Assembly (NCBI GenBank): GCA_009758405.1
Contig: WSBC01000016.1
Coordinates: 248,001 to 312,000, forward strand
DNA: 64,000 nt
DNA from: Methanobacteriota archaeon
GTDB taxonomy: Archaea; Thermoplasmatota; Thermoplasmata; Thermoplasmatales; ARK-15
Direction: 5' to 3'
Shown here piece by piece: positions 36,762 to 44,248 of this stretch; positions within the stretch are counted from its first letter, which is position 1; every line of letters begins with the position of its first letter. Under the pieces are notes generated by a model. That model was not told the origin of the DNA, ran no database searches, and saw nothing but the letters and a program-made list of their open reading frames with translations. A program made the translations under genes and the position numbers.

Positions 36762-38288
36762 TTAAATCTCTATGTAATCGTTACACTTTACCTCCCTACC
36801 CAGAGATTCTCTCATCACCTGTGACATTTTATTGCATTCTACCTTTTCTATTGTGTTATAATTTATTTTTAAAAATTTCAATATACCCTTTGCAGCCCTG
36901 TTTCCATCAGCCACAGCACTAATAAAGTCCTTTGTTGTATTGGTGGCATCTCCACCTGCAAAAAGCCCTGAAATAGAGGTCATTCCATCATCATTAACTA
37001 CTATTTCATTCCCCTTCATCTTTAGATTTTTTGATAATTCTAAGGGTAAGAATGAAAGATCAGGACTTTGACCTGTTGCCTCAATTATTGTATCAACCTC
37101 TATGAAAAATTCTATGTCTTTAATTGGAACTGGTTTAAGTCTTCCTCCTCCCTTTTCACCCACCATCTCATTCTTCCAATACCTTATACCTTTAATCATA
37201 TTGTTAGAATCCTTTACATATTCTATAGGTGTAATTTTCCATAGAAATTCAACCCCTTCCTCCTCTGTTTCTTCCATCTCTTCCTCTGCATTCTTACTTG
37301 GATAACCTGGCCTATCTTCGGCCCTTCTTCTGTAAAGAACATAAACCTTATCTGCTCCGAGTCTGAGGGCGGTTCTAGCTGAATCCATTGCCGTAAAACC
37401 ACCGCCAATTATAGCTACCTTTTTACCCATGGGAATCTTTTCTCCAAGGTTTGCCATCCTCAAAAAATCCAATGCATGATAAACATATTTACCATCACTT
37501 CCGGGAGTTCCTGTTAAATTACCCTTCATTGTTCCTATTCCTAAAAATACCGCATCATAATTTTTCATCAATTCTTCGAATGAGACATCCCTACCTACCA
37601 TTGTGTTAAAAAGAAACTTTACACCTGCATTTTTAATGAAGTTATATTCTTTTTCAATTACTTTTGCAGGTAATCTGTATTTGGGTATACCTACATTTAG
37701 CATTCCAAGGGGTACAGGAAGCGCCTCATAAACAGTACAGTCTACACCAAACATTGTTAATATATATGCTACTGTTAATCCGGCCGGACCGGAACCTATT
37801 ATCGCTACCTTCTTTCCTGTAGGCTCCATTTTTTTTCTATTTAATATACTTTGGTAATCATTAAATTGTTCTGCTACAAATCTTTTAAGATGTCTGATTG
37901 CCACGGGATCCGAATATACACAATTATCCTCACAATTATGTGTGCATATGTTTCCACAGATCTCAGGGAATGGAAGATCCCTCATTATTATCTTTAGACT
38001 TTTCTCAAATTCCCCTCTTGCTATTGCCTGTACATATCCAGGTATATCGAGTCTGGCAGGGCATCCCTGTATACATAGGCCACAACCCATACACCTGGAT
38101 GCCTCCCTCATTGCCTCCGCTTTAGAATATCCAATAGTAACATGTTTATAGAAATCCCTTCTTCTCTCATCAGGCGGTATATTTTTAATAGGTACCCTTT
38201 TAAAATTTAGTCTGTATATTAAAGTCTCTGGCATGGGATCATTCCTCATGCAGGTAAATATTTTTGAAGATATTAATTTATCCGCCAC
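36762..38288 (-). CDS. GltD-like NAD(P)H-dependent FAD/Fe-S oxidoreductase
   Basis: Flavoprotein like the small subunit of glutamate synthase and NfnB-type transhydrogenase subunits (508 residues). The N-terminal Fe-S domain has CMGCGLCIQGCP plus ICGNICTHNCEDNC. An FAD Rossmann fold (VAIIGSGPAGLTVAYIL) and an NAD(P) fold (VAIIGGGFTAMDSARTAL) follow, then the FAD-closing GLFAGGDA. No large GOGAT subunit is adjacent, so the partner is unknown. The start is a GTG inside the end of moaD. An ATG at 38249 (MRNDPMPETL) is the alternative. Confidence 0.88.
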   Translation of the reverse strand: MADKLISSKIFTCMRNDPMPETLIYRLNFKRVPIKNIPPDERRRDFYKHVTIGYSKAEAMREASRCMGCGLCIQGCPARLDIPGYVQAIARGEFEKSLKIIMRDLPFPEICGNICTHNCEDNCVYSDPVAIRHLKRFVAEQFNDYQSILNRKKMEPTGKKVAIIGSGPAGLTVAYILTMFGVDCTVYEALPVPLGMLNVGIPKYRLPAKVIEKEYNFIKNAGVKFLFNTMVGRDVSFEELMKNYDAVFLGIGTMKGNLTGTPGSDGKYVYHALDFLRMANLGEKIPMGKKVAIIGGGFTAMDSARTALRLGADKVYVLYRRRAEDRPGYPSKNAEEEMEETEEEGVEFLWKITPIEYVKDSNNMIKGIRYWKNEMVGEKGGGRLKPVPIKDIEFFIEVDTIIEATGQSPDLSFLPLELSKNLKMKGNEIVVNDDGMTSISGLFAGGDATNTTKDFISAVADGNRAAKGILKFLKINYNTIEKVECNKMSQVMRESLGREVKCNDYIEI

Positions 38289-38514
38289 TCACAGGGGACA
38301 TTATAGCAATCTCATCTCCATCCTTTAAATTTTCATCATTTTCAACATATTTGTAATTTATTGAAATTACGAGATAATCTCTCTTAAAATCAGTATATTT
38401 TTTTTCTAAATAGGAGATCAGATCGCTTAGCCTATAAAAGTCACCTTCTAAGCTTTCCTCCATTTTACCTACTAAATCTCTGTAAAGACCGAAATATTTC
38501 ACCTTTATTTTCAT
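38278..38514 (-). CDS. MoaD/ThiS-type ubiquitin-like sulfur carrier
   Basis: A 78-residue beta-grasp protein, MKIKVKYFGLYRDL at the start and ISPVSGG-type diglycine end (SPVSGG). It also carries the DGDEIAIMSPVSGG signature of MoaD. Such proteins carry sulfur as a thiocarboxylate for molybdopterin or tRNA thiolation, and in archaea may be conjugated to proteins (SAMP). It overlaps AMP phosphorylase by 4 nt upstream and the flavoprotein by 11 nt downstream. No other Moa gene is in the window. Confidence 0.9.
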   Translation of the reverse strand: MKIKVKYFGLYRDLVGKMEESLEGDFYRLSDLISYLEKKYTDFKRDYLVISINYKYVENDENLKDGDEIAIMSPVSGG

Positions 38515-40043
38515 TTTCTCTCACCCTTTATTGTTCTGTATACTTGACCGTGAATACTTTCTAAAACCATACCCTCAATTCCATAAAGTCTAATCTTTCT
38601 TGAAAGCCTGAGTGCATTTTCAAGTCTATCTTTACTTTCTGAATAAAGTATGAAAATTGATTCATTCCTTTCCACCTTGTCACCTATTTTTTTAGATACC
38701 CATATTCCAGCCTTTTTTGAAAATGGTGCCCCTAGTAACCTTGCCATCTCTATAATTGCCTTGTTTGATATATACGATATATATCCATCGGTATTTGCTC
38801 TAATTTCTTCTACAAATTTTCCAAGTTCAATGTCATCACTTTTTTCTATACCTTTTCCTCCTTGGGCTGATATAATCTCAAGAAGTTTTTCCCTTGCCTT
38901 ACCACTTGCCAAAATTGATCTTGCCAAATCCTTTCCTTTTCCCTTTTCAGATAAACCACTTTCCTCCAGAAGAATTGATGCAAGTTCAAGGGATTTTACT
39001 ATTAAACTGTTAGAAGTTTGTTTACCCTCCAATGCCCTTAATGCCTCCTGTGCTTCAAGTGCAGGTCCAACTGCCCTGCCTATAGGCTGGCCACCATAGG
39101 TAATAGCACAACTCACATTTATTCCAATTCTCTCTCCTATTCTAATAAATCTTTCCGCCAATTTTCTTGCTTCAAAACCTGTTTTTACCTTTGCCTCATC
39201 ACCCATTGGAATGTCTATCAAAAGTGTATCAATGCCTGTGGCCTTTTTCTTTGCTAGAACAGAAGATATCACTTGAGCCTGTGGATCCAGACCCAAGGGC
39301 TGCTCTATCCTTATAATTTTATCATCAGCAGGTGCAAGATTTAAAGCTCCACCCCAAACAAGTGTAGCACCAACACTATCTACAACCCTTTTTATTTCCT
39401 CCATAGATAAATCCACTCTTGCAAGAACCTCCATTACATCAGCAGTTCCCGCTGCACTACTTATTGCCCTGGAGGAGGTCTTTGGTACCCTTAGACCAGC
39501 AGCTGCAAGTATTGGAACAGTTATTAATGCATATTTATTGCCCGGAACACCACCAATACTATGAACATCATAAACCTCATAATCAAATTTGATTGATTCA
39601 CCAGTGGATACCATGGATTCTATAGTACCTGTAATTTCATCATCATCTAGATCCAAAGTTTGAATGGCGGTAACGTAGCTTGAAAGTTCTATATTAGAAA
39701 GATTCTCATTAACTATATCTGTTATTATATCTTTTATTTCATCGGAAGTAAGCTTTTCTCCATAGATCTTTTTCTTAATAGCATTAATAGATTTGAGTGG
39801 TGGTGCATTTGATATATCAACCAAATCACCTTTTTTTAATCCTGTTCCTGGTGAGGCTATTGCCTCACCCTTTTTAACAATTTTAGATGAAATGGAGGCA
39901 AAAAATATCTTTTTAAAATTCTTTTTCGATACCAATAATCTGAAGCCTGGCTGTATCCCGAGGATTTTTGCATCCTCTTCACTGATCAATATATTCCTAA
40001 CCCCTAAGACAATATCAAGTTCCTTAATCTCAACATTCATCAA
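38511..40043 (-). CDS. AMP phosphorylase
   Basis: Archaeal AMP phosphorylase (510 residues), which cleaves NMPs with phosphate to ribose-1,5-bisphosphate and base. It has the archaeal N-terminal domain of about 85 residues before the pyrimidine-phosphorylase-like core (SSYVTAIQTLDLDDDEI, DVHSIGGVPGNK, TSSRAISSAAGTADVMEVLA). In archaea it feeds the pentose-bisphosphate pathway with R15P isomerase and type III RuBisCO. Neither is in this window. Confidence 0.92.
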   Translation of the reverse strand: MMNVEIKELDIVLGVRNILISEEDAKILGIQPGFRLLVSKKNFKKIFFASISSKIVKKGEAIASPGTGLKKGDLVDISNAPPLKSINAIKKKIYGEKLTSDEIKDIITDIVNENLSNIELSSYVTAIQTLDLDDDEITGTIESMVSTGESIKFDYEVYDVHSIGGVPGNKYALITVPILAAAGLRVPKTSSRAISSAAGTADVMEVLARVDLSMEEIKRVVDSVGATLVWGGALNLAPADDKIIRIEQPLGLDPQAQVISSVLAKKKATGIDTLLIDIPMGDEAKVKTGFEARKLAERFIRIGERIGINVSCAITYGGQPIGRAVGPALEAQEALRALEGKQTSNSLIVKSLELASILLEESGLSEKGKGKDLARSILASGKAREKLLEIISAQGGKGIEKSDDIELGKFVEEIRANTDGYISYISNKAIIEMARLLGAPFSKKAGIWVSKKIGDKVERNESIFILYSESKDRLENALRLSRKIRLYGIEGMVLESIHGQVYRTIKGERK

Positions 40044-40061
40044 AAAAATTATTATTTCACA

Positions 40062-40586
40062 CTATAAAAATTTAGCCATTAATACATCATCAACATATTC
40101 TCCTTCAATCTTGAACTGCTTTTTTCTTATACCCTCTATTTCAAACCCCATTTTTTTATAAAGTTCTATGGCATTTGTATTAGTTGAAAAAACTTCAAGG
40201 CATATTTTTTCAATACCCATCTGTTTGGCCCATTCAAATGATGTTTCCATCATTGCCTTTCCAATCCCCCTGTGTCTGAAATCCTTTATAATAGCTATGC
40301 CAAGAAAAGCCACATGATTGTTTTTCTTAAAGGATTCTCTTGTAAGGGTAAGAACACCAACCACCTTTTTATTATAAATTGCAACAAGAAAAAGCTCATT
40401 CATTTCATCGTTTATTCTCATTTCAAGAAAATCTATATCACCTAAGTACCTTTCACCAAGAAGATAGATACCCTCACTCATTACATCATTAAAACAATCT
40501 ATTATTCCTTGTGCATCGTCAGGTTTGGCCCTTCTAATCTCTATGATTTTTCCATCTTGAATATTCAACAATCTTGTCAAGAGCAT
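40062..40586 (-). CDS. GNAT-family N-acetyltransferase
   Basis: GNAT acetyltransferase (174 residues). The acetyl-CoA-binding motif A is IIKDFRHRGIGKAMMETSFEWA (R-x-x-G-x-G/A form), followed by LEVFSTNTNAIELYKKMGFEIEG. It overlaps the preceding ACD-alpha-like gene by 53 nt, so its start may be a downstream TTG rather than the listed ATG. The pairing resembles Pat-type lysine acyltransferases, in which an ACD-like domain and a GNAT domain are fused. Here they are separate proteins. Substrate unknown. Confidence 0.85.
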   Translation of the reverse strand: MLLTRLLNIQDGKIIEIRRAKPDDAQGIIDCFNDVMSEGIYLLGERYLGDIDFLEMRINDEMNELFLVAIYNKKVVGVLTLTRESFKKNNHVAFLGIAIIKDFRHRGIGKAMMETSFEWAKQMGIEKICLEVFSTNTNAIELYKKMGFEIEGIRKKQFKIEGEYVDDVLMAKFL

Positions 40587-41904
40587 TTACCACCCTCCTT
40601 GCAGTAGTAATTACGGGTATGCCCATCTCTTCAAGTTTTCTGGATACATTTTTACTATATTCACCACCAGATATAACAACAACAAGGGTTTTCATCCAAT
40701 TTTTTGAGAATAAATTATATAAATGATCTATATTCCTATAAATTGGTGCATTTGGTATTACAAAGTAAAGTATGATTATATCAATATTATCTCCATCTTT
40801 TAATATTTCTAATGCCTTTTCATACCATTCTGGAGTAGCAGAACCTGTTAAATCAAGTGGATTTGAAATTATACTAAATTCTGGAAGAATATCCCTAAGA
40901 CTTTTCTTTTGAAATTCATTTAATATGGCCATTTTTAAATTCTTAGATTCCCCAATAGCATCAGCAGTGACCACACAGGGTCCTGCCCCATTAGTAATTA
41001 AAAGCACACGACCATCCTTAGGAATTTTTTGAAAGGCTAGGATTTTTAAAATATCCACCATTTCTTCTATGTCATCCACCACAATAATACCGGATTGTTT
41101 TGCAGCACCCTCAAAAACAATATAATTTTCTGCAAGGGCCCCTGTATGTGATTTAGCGGCAATTGTACCCTCCATATTTTTTCCAGCCTTCAAAACCACT
41201 ATTGGCTTTTTTTTCGATATCTCAAATGATTTTTTAAAAAATAACCTACCATTTGAAAAACCTTCTAAATAAGCCGCGATTATCTTTGTTTTATTATCAT
41301 TATAGAAATAATCAAGTAGATCATTTTCATTAACATCTATTTTGTTGCCTAGTGAAACAAATTTACTAACGCCTACCTTTGATTCCTCCAGAAGCTCTAA
41401 TAGAGTAACTCCGTACGTTCCAGATTGCGTCATAAAGGAAACGGGACCAGGCCCCGGTCTTTTCATCGCCTCTCTCGACTGAAAAAATGTATCAAATTTA
41501 TCAGTAGATGAAAATACTCCAATACAATTTGGTCCTATTATACGCATTCCACAATTTTTAGCAATTTCAACTACCTTGTCTTCGAGCATTTTCCCATCCT
41601 TCCCTATTTCACCAAATCCTCCCGATATGATAATTGATCCCTTTACACCTTTTTTGCAACCCTTAGATATAATTTCAGGGATCTGGTTTGCATTTAGGCT
41701 AATCACCATTAAATCAATCTGATCTTCTATCTCCAATAGATCTTTATAGCATTTAATCCCCATAATTTCACTTTCATTTGGATTAACTGGAAATATTTTT
41801 ACTCCACTTCCCAAAAGGGAATTCATTATTTCGTATCCAATCTTCCCTTTTTTTCCAGATGCGCCTATTACTGCTACTTTAGATGGATTGAAAAAGAAAT
41901 CCAT
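40534..41904 (-). CDS. Acyl-CoA synthetase (ADP-forming) alpha subunit-like protein
   Basis: CoA-binding and ligase domains of the NDP-forming acyl-CoA synthetase family (456 residues). N-terminal KVAVIGASGKKGKIGYEIM, middle GPNCIGVFSS and MTQSGTYGVTLLEL, and the phosphorylatable His in AKSHTGALAEN. It lacks an ATP-grasp beta subunit, and none is adjacent. The listed ATG at 41943 is less likely than that at 41904 (MDFFFNPSKVAVIGAS), which lies about 27 nt after a TATA-like tataaaata. It is followed by an overlapping GNAT gene. Confidence 0.86.
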   Translation of the reverse strand: MDFFFNPSKVAVIGASGKKGKIGYEIMNSLLGSGVKIFPVNPNESEIMGIKCYKDLLEIEDQIDLMVISLNANQIPEIISKGCKKGVKGSIIISGGFGEIGKDGKMLEDKVVEIAKNCGMRIIGPNCIGVFSSTDKFDTFFQSREAMKRPGPGPVSFMTQSGTYGVTLLELLEESKVGVSKFVSLGNKIDVNENDLLDYFYNDNKTKIIAAYLEGFSNGRLFFKKSFEISKKKPIVVLKAGKNMEGTIAAKSHTGALAENYIVFEGAAKQSGIIVVDDIEEMVDILKILAFQKIPKDGRVLLITNGAGPCVVTADAIGESKNLKMAILNEFQKKSLRDILPEFSIISNPLDLTGSATPEWYEKALEILKDGDNIDIIILYFVIPNAPIYRNIDHLYNLFSKNWMKTLVVVISGGEYSKNVSRKLEEMGIPVITTARRVVNALDKIVEYSRWKNHRD

Positions 41905-42344
41905 AAGACAATGATTGTATTTTGATATTTTATATTTTTCCAATATTTTAAAAAAGCTATTAAGTATTTTTAAATAATAATAAAAATAAGAAATATTATT
42001 TAGAATTAATTTGTTTCTTTATTCATTACATTTAGCTAAAAAAAAATTTAATTGAAAATTTATATTTTTTATCCTTTTAGAAATCATCAATATGATAAGA
42101 TTTTTTATTATTAGATTCGGGACTTTTTGCATTTTTTAATTAATATATTTTTTTATCACTTTTTTAATTATTTCATAAAGATCTTTTCCATATGTCAATT
42201 CTTAATGCTCATTTATTTGAGTTTGCAAAGGGTTTATCTTTGATCTTTACAAAAGTTTTCGGAAACTATTATTAATGTCGAAACAGGGAAAACATTTATT
42301 AATACAATCTTTTTAATCTTAGCACAAAATGTCGGGTGAGTCAG
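41905..42344. other. Intergenic region upstream of the eL18 operon
   Basis: About 440 nt between divergent genes, very AT-rich. Only the two promoters are evident: a TATA-like tataaaata for the leftward ACD-alpha gene, and an A-box about 45 nt before eL18. A 27-codon ORF at 42192 has no ribosome binding site. No dispersed repeat is seen here. Confidence 0.6.
42284..42305 (+). promoter_or_regulatory. Putative promoter of the eL18-uL13-uS9-rpoN operon
   Basis: A purine-rich BRE-like cagggaaaaca is followed by the TATA-like catttattaata. Transcription would start near 42325, giving a leader of about 20 nt with a gggtgag ribosome binding site before the ATG at 42345. Confidence 0.5.
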
Positions 42345-42698
42345 ATGAATAAAACAAATCCAGAACTTATCTCCCTGATAATAAATCTAAAGAAAAAGTC
42401 AAGGGAGGAAAACGTGAACATCTGGCGAGACATTGCTGAAAGGCTTGAGAGGCCTTTACGTGTCTGGCCTGAAGTAAATGTGAGTAGAATAGAAAGGTAT
42501 GCAGAGAATTCTGATATAATTCTGGTACCTGGAAAGGTACTTGGATCAGGGATAATAAAGAAAAAGGTAACAGTTTCTGCATTCAGATTTTCTAAAGAAG
42601 CAAAGGAAAAAATTGAAAGTGCGGGTGGAAAGGTACTTACCATCGAAGAGTTGATGGCAATAAATCCCAAGGGAAAGGGAGTAAAAATAATAGGGTGA
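42345..42698 (+). CDS. rpl18e: 50S ribosomal protein L18e (eL18)
   Basis: Large-subunit protein (117 residues). MNKTNPELISLIINLKKKS and the core ERPLRVWPEVNVSRIER, VPGKVLGSG and KVTVSAFRFSKEAKEKI are characteristic. The listed GTG at 42336 is replaced by the ATG at 42345, which has a gggtgag box 4 nt upstream. It is the first gene of the short ribosomal operon. Confidence 0.96.
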   Translation: MNKTNPELISLIINLKKKSREENVNIWRDIAERLERPLRVWPEVNVSRIERYAENSDIILVPGKVLGSGIIKKKVTVSAFRFSKEAKEKIESAGGKVLTIEELMAINPKGKGVKIIG

Positions 42699-42703
42699 AG
42701 GAT

Positions 42704-43117
42704 ATGAAAGTAATAGATGCTACTGATCATGTTTTGGGGAGGCTTTCATCTAGAGTGGCTAAAATGCTTCTAGAGGGAGAGGAAATAGTAATTATAAATG
42801 CAGAGAAATCGGTTGTTACAGGAAATAAAGAATTTATTTATAGGGATTATCTTCAAAAATGGCAGAGAGGCTCAGTTAGAAAGGGTCCCCATTATCCTAG
42901 AATGCCAGATAGGATATTGAGGAGAACAGTCCGTGGAATGTTGCCTTTTAAGACATCACATGGGAGAGAGGCATACAGAAGGTTGAAAGTTTTTATAGGA
43001 GTCCCAGAGAACATTGATATTAAAAATGCGGAAAAAATAGAGGATGCCATTTATAAAAAGATAAGGAATAAGGTTACTCTAGCTGATATATCAAGATATT
43101 TGGGTGCAAAGTTTTGA
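42704..43117 (+). CDS. rpl13: 50S ribosomal protein L13 (uL13)
   Basis: Large-subunit protein (137 residues). VIDATDHVLGRLSSRVAK, VVTGNKEFIYRDYLQKW and ILRRTVRGMLPFKTSHGREA are conserved. The listed GTG start at 42695 belongs to the ribosome binding site (gggtgaagg), and the ATG at 42704 is the start. It is second in the operon, 5 nt after eL18. Confidence 0.96.
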   Translation: MKVIDATDHVLGRLSSRVAKMLLEGEEIVIINAEKSVVTGNKEFIYRDYLQKWQRGSVRKGPHYPRMPDRILRRTVRGMLPFKTSHGREAYRRLKVFIGVPENIDIKNAEKIEDAIYKKIRNKVTLADISRYLGAKF

Positions 43118-43126
43118 GGTGATAAA

Positions 43127-43525
43127 ATGAAGGTAATTGTAGCAAGTGGAAAAAGAAAGACTGCGGTTGCAAGGGCTGTAGCAAGGGAAGGTAATGGAAG
43201 AATAAGGATAAATAAAATACCTTTGGAAATATATAAGCCAGAGCTTTTAAGAATGATGATAATGGAACCCATTCTTTTAATAGGGGAAAAGGCAAAACAA
43301 GTTGATATTGATGTTAATGTAAAGGGTGGCGGTATTGTGGGTCAGGCTGAGGCAAGTAGAACAGCCATAGCCAGGGCAATAAATCAATTCTTCAATGATT
43401 CCTCTATTGAAAAAATTTTTAAAGAATATGATAGAACACTTATTGTAAATGATGTTAGAAGAAAATTGCCAAAGCTACCTATGGGAAGAGGTGCTAGGGC
43501 AAAGAGGCAAAAATCATACAGGTGA
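43127..43525 (+). CDS. rps9: 30S ribosomal protein S9 (uS9)
   Basis: Small-subunit protein (132 residues) whose C-terminal arm reaches the P-site tRNA. Conserved KVIVASGKRKTAVARAV, VNVKGGGIVGQAEASRTAIARA and the basic end MGRGARAKRQKSYR are present. It follows uL13 by 9 nt with a gaggtga box. Confidence 0.97.
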   Translation: MKVIVASGKRKTAVARAVAREGNGRIRINKIPLEIYKPELLRMMIMEPILLIGEKAKQVDIDVNVKGGGIVGQAEASRTAIARAINQFFNDSSIEKIFKEYDRTLIVNDVRRKLPKLPMGRGARAKRQKSYR

Positions 43526-43530
43526 TTTTT

Positions 43531-43752
43531 ATGATTATACCGGTTAGATGTTTTTCGTGCGGCAGGGTAATAGCCACTGATTATATCAAGTTCAGGGAAG
43601 AGGTAGAAAAGATAAAGAAAAGTGAAAATAGAAATCCCACATCGGAGGAAATTAACAATATTTTCGATGAGCTCGGTGTAAAGAGATATTGCTGCAGGAG
43701 AATGATTGTCTCTCATATAGATCTAATAGACGAAGTAATTAACTTTGATTAA
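43531..43752 (+). CDS. rpoN: DNA-directed RNA polymerase subunit N
   Basis: Rpb10-like subunit (73 residues). The conserved N terminus MIIPVRCFSCGRVIA carries the first CxxC (CFSCG), and RYCCRRMIVSH the second Cys pair. The listed start at 43522 is a GTG inside uS9. The ATG at 43531 gives the universal MIIPVRCFSCG start. It is the last protein gene of the operon, 2 nt before tRNA-Pro. Confidence 0.97.
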   Translation: MIIPVRCFSCGRVIATDYIKFREEVEKIKKSENRNPTSEEINNIFDELGVKRYCCRRMIVSHIDLIDEVINFD

Positions 43753-43754
43753 AA

Positions 43755-43829
43755 GGGACCGTGGGGTAGCTTGGTCCATCCTACCAGCCTGGGGCGCTGG
43801 CGACCCGGATTCAAATTCCGGCGGTCCCA
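43755..43829 (+). tRNA. tRNA-Pro (GGG)
   Basis: Acceptor GGGACCG pairs with CGGTCCC, discriminator A. Anticodon stem CCAGC/GCTGG, loop CTGGGGC, anticodon GGG. T arm CCGGA-TTCAAAT-TCCGG. 75 nt, no intron, no encoded CCA. It follows rpoN by 2 nt and is probably cotranscribed with the ribosomal operon. Confidence 0.96.
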
Positions 43830-43950
43830 TCAAATTTATTTTTAAAATAGAGCATTGAAATCATTTTCTTAAAAAATTCTTTAATGATCCTTTGAGTATT
43901 TTGCTATAAACCTTTTCCAATTTTGTTATTAAAATTTCCATTCATTGTAT

Positions 43951-43969
43951 ATATTTGTTTGACAAATAT
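43951..43969. terminator. AT-rich palindrome followed by a T-run
   Basis: ATATTTGT-TTG-ACAAATAT is a perfect 8-bp hairpin followed by cattttttct. It could terminate the eL18-tRNA-Pro transcript or be an operator for the small ORF downstream. The arms are nearly all A/T, so the hairpin is weak. Confidence 0.3.
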
Positions 43970-44028
43970 CATTTTTTCTATTATTTAAAATGGATCCTCA
44001 TTTTTTTTAAACATTGGAAGGTTAAATG

Positions 44029-44070
44029 AAAAATTTTTATAGTAGTTGAATAATAAAGAGATTGGAGGTA
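44029..44070 (+). promoter_or_regulatory. TATA box and ribosome binding site of small ORF
   Basis: TATA-like aaaaatttttat at 44029-44040 and a strong GGAGGT at 44064-44069, 9 nt before the ATG at 44079. Expected start of transcription is near 44060. Confidence 0.5.
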
Positions 44071-44078
44071 AGGGAAAA

Positions 44079-44204
44079 ATGACCTCTAAGAAAAAGAAGC
44101 AATTTTTTAAAGAAGAGAAGGAGATTATGGAGGAACTTAAGGAATTCAAAAATGAGGACCTTGATATTGACCTTGAAAATGAAGAAAATGAAGAAGATCA
44201 CTAA
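44079..44204 (+). CDS. Small charged protein, 41 residues, unknown function
   Basis: An ORF too short for the supplied track: MTSKKKKQFFKEEKEIMEEL continuing to an acidic tail EENEEDH. It has a GGAGGT ribosome binding site and a TATA-like box at the right distances, better signals than many longer genes here. The N-terminal Lys cluster and Asp/Glu-rich C-terminus suggest a highly helical or disordered charged peptide. I do not recognise a family. Confidence 0.6.
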   Translation: MTSKKKKQFFKEEKEIMEELKEFKNEDLDIDLENEENEEDH

Positions 44205-44248
44205 CCTAGCCAAATATTAAAAATTATAAATTTTTTACGAACAAAAAA

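Noticed and set aside
38650-39099. 149-codon plus-strand ORF
   Set aside because: Antisense to AMP phosphorylase; Ser-rich shadow translation, no family motif.
42192-42275. 27-codon ORF upstream of eL18
   Set aside because: No ribosome binding site, not conserved to my knowledge, and it ends in the promoter region.
42341-42730. 129-codon minus-strand ORF
   Set aside because: Antisense to eL18 and uL13, which are certain.
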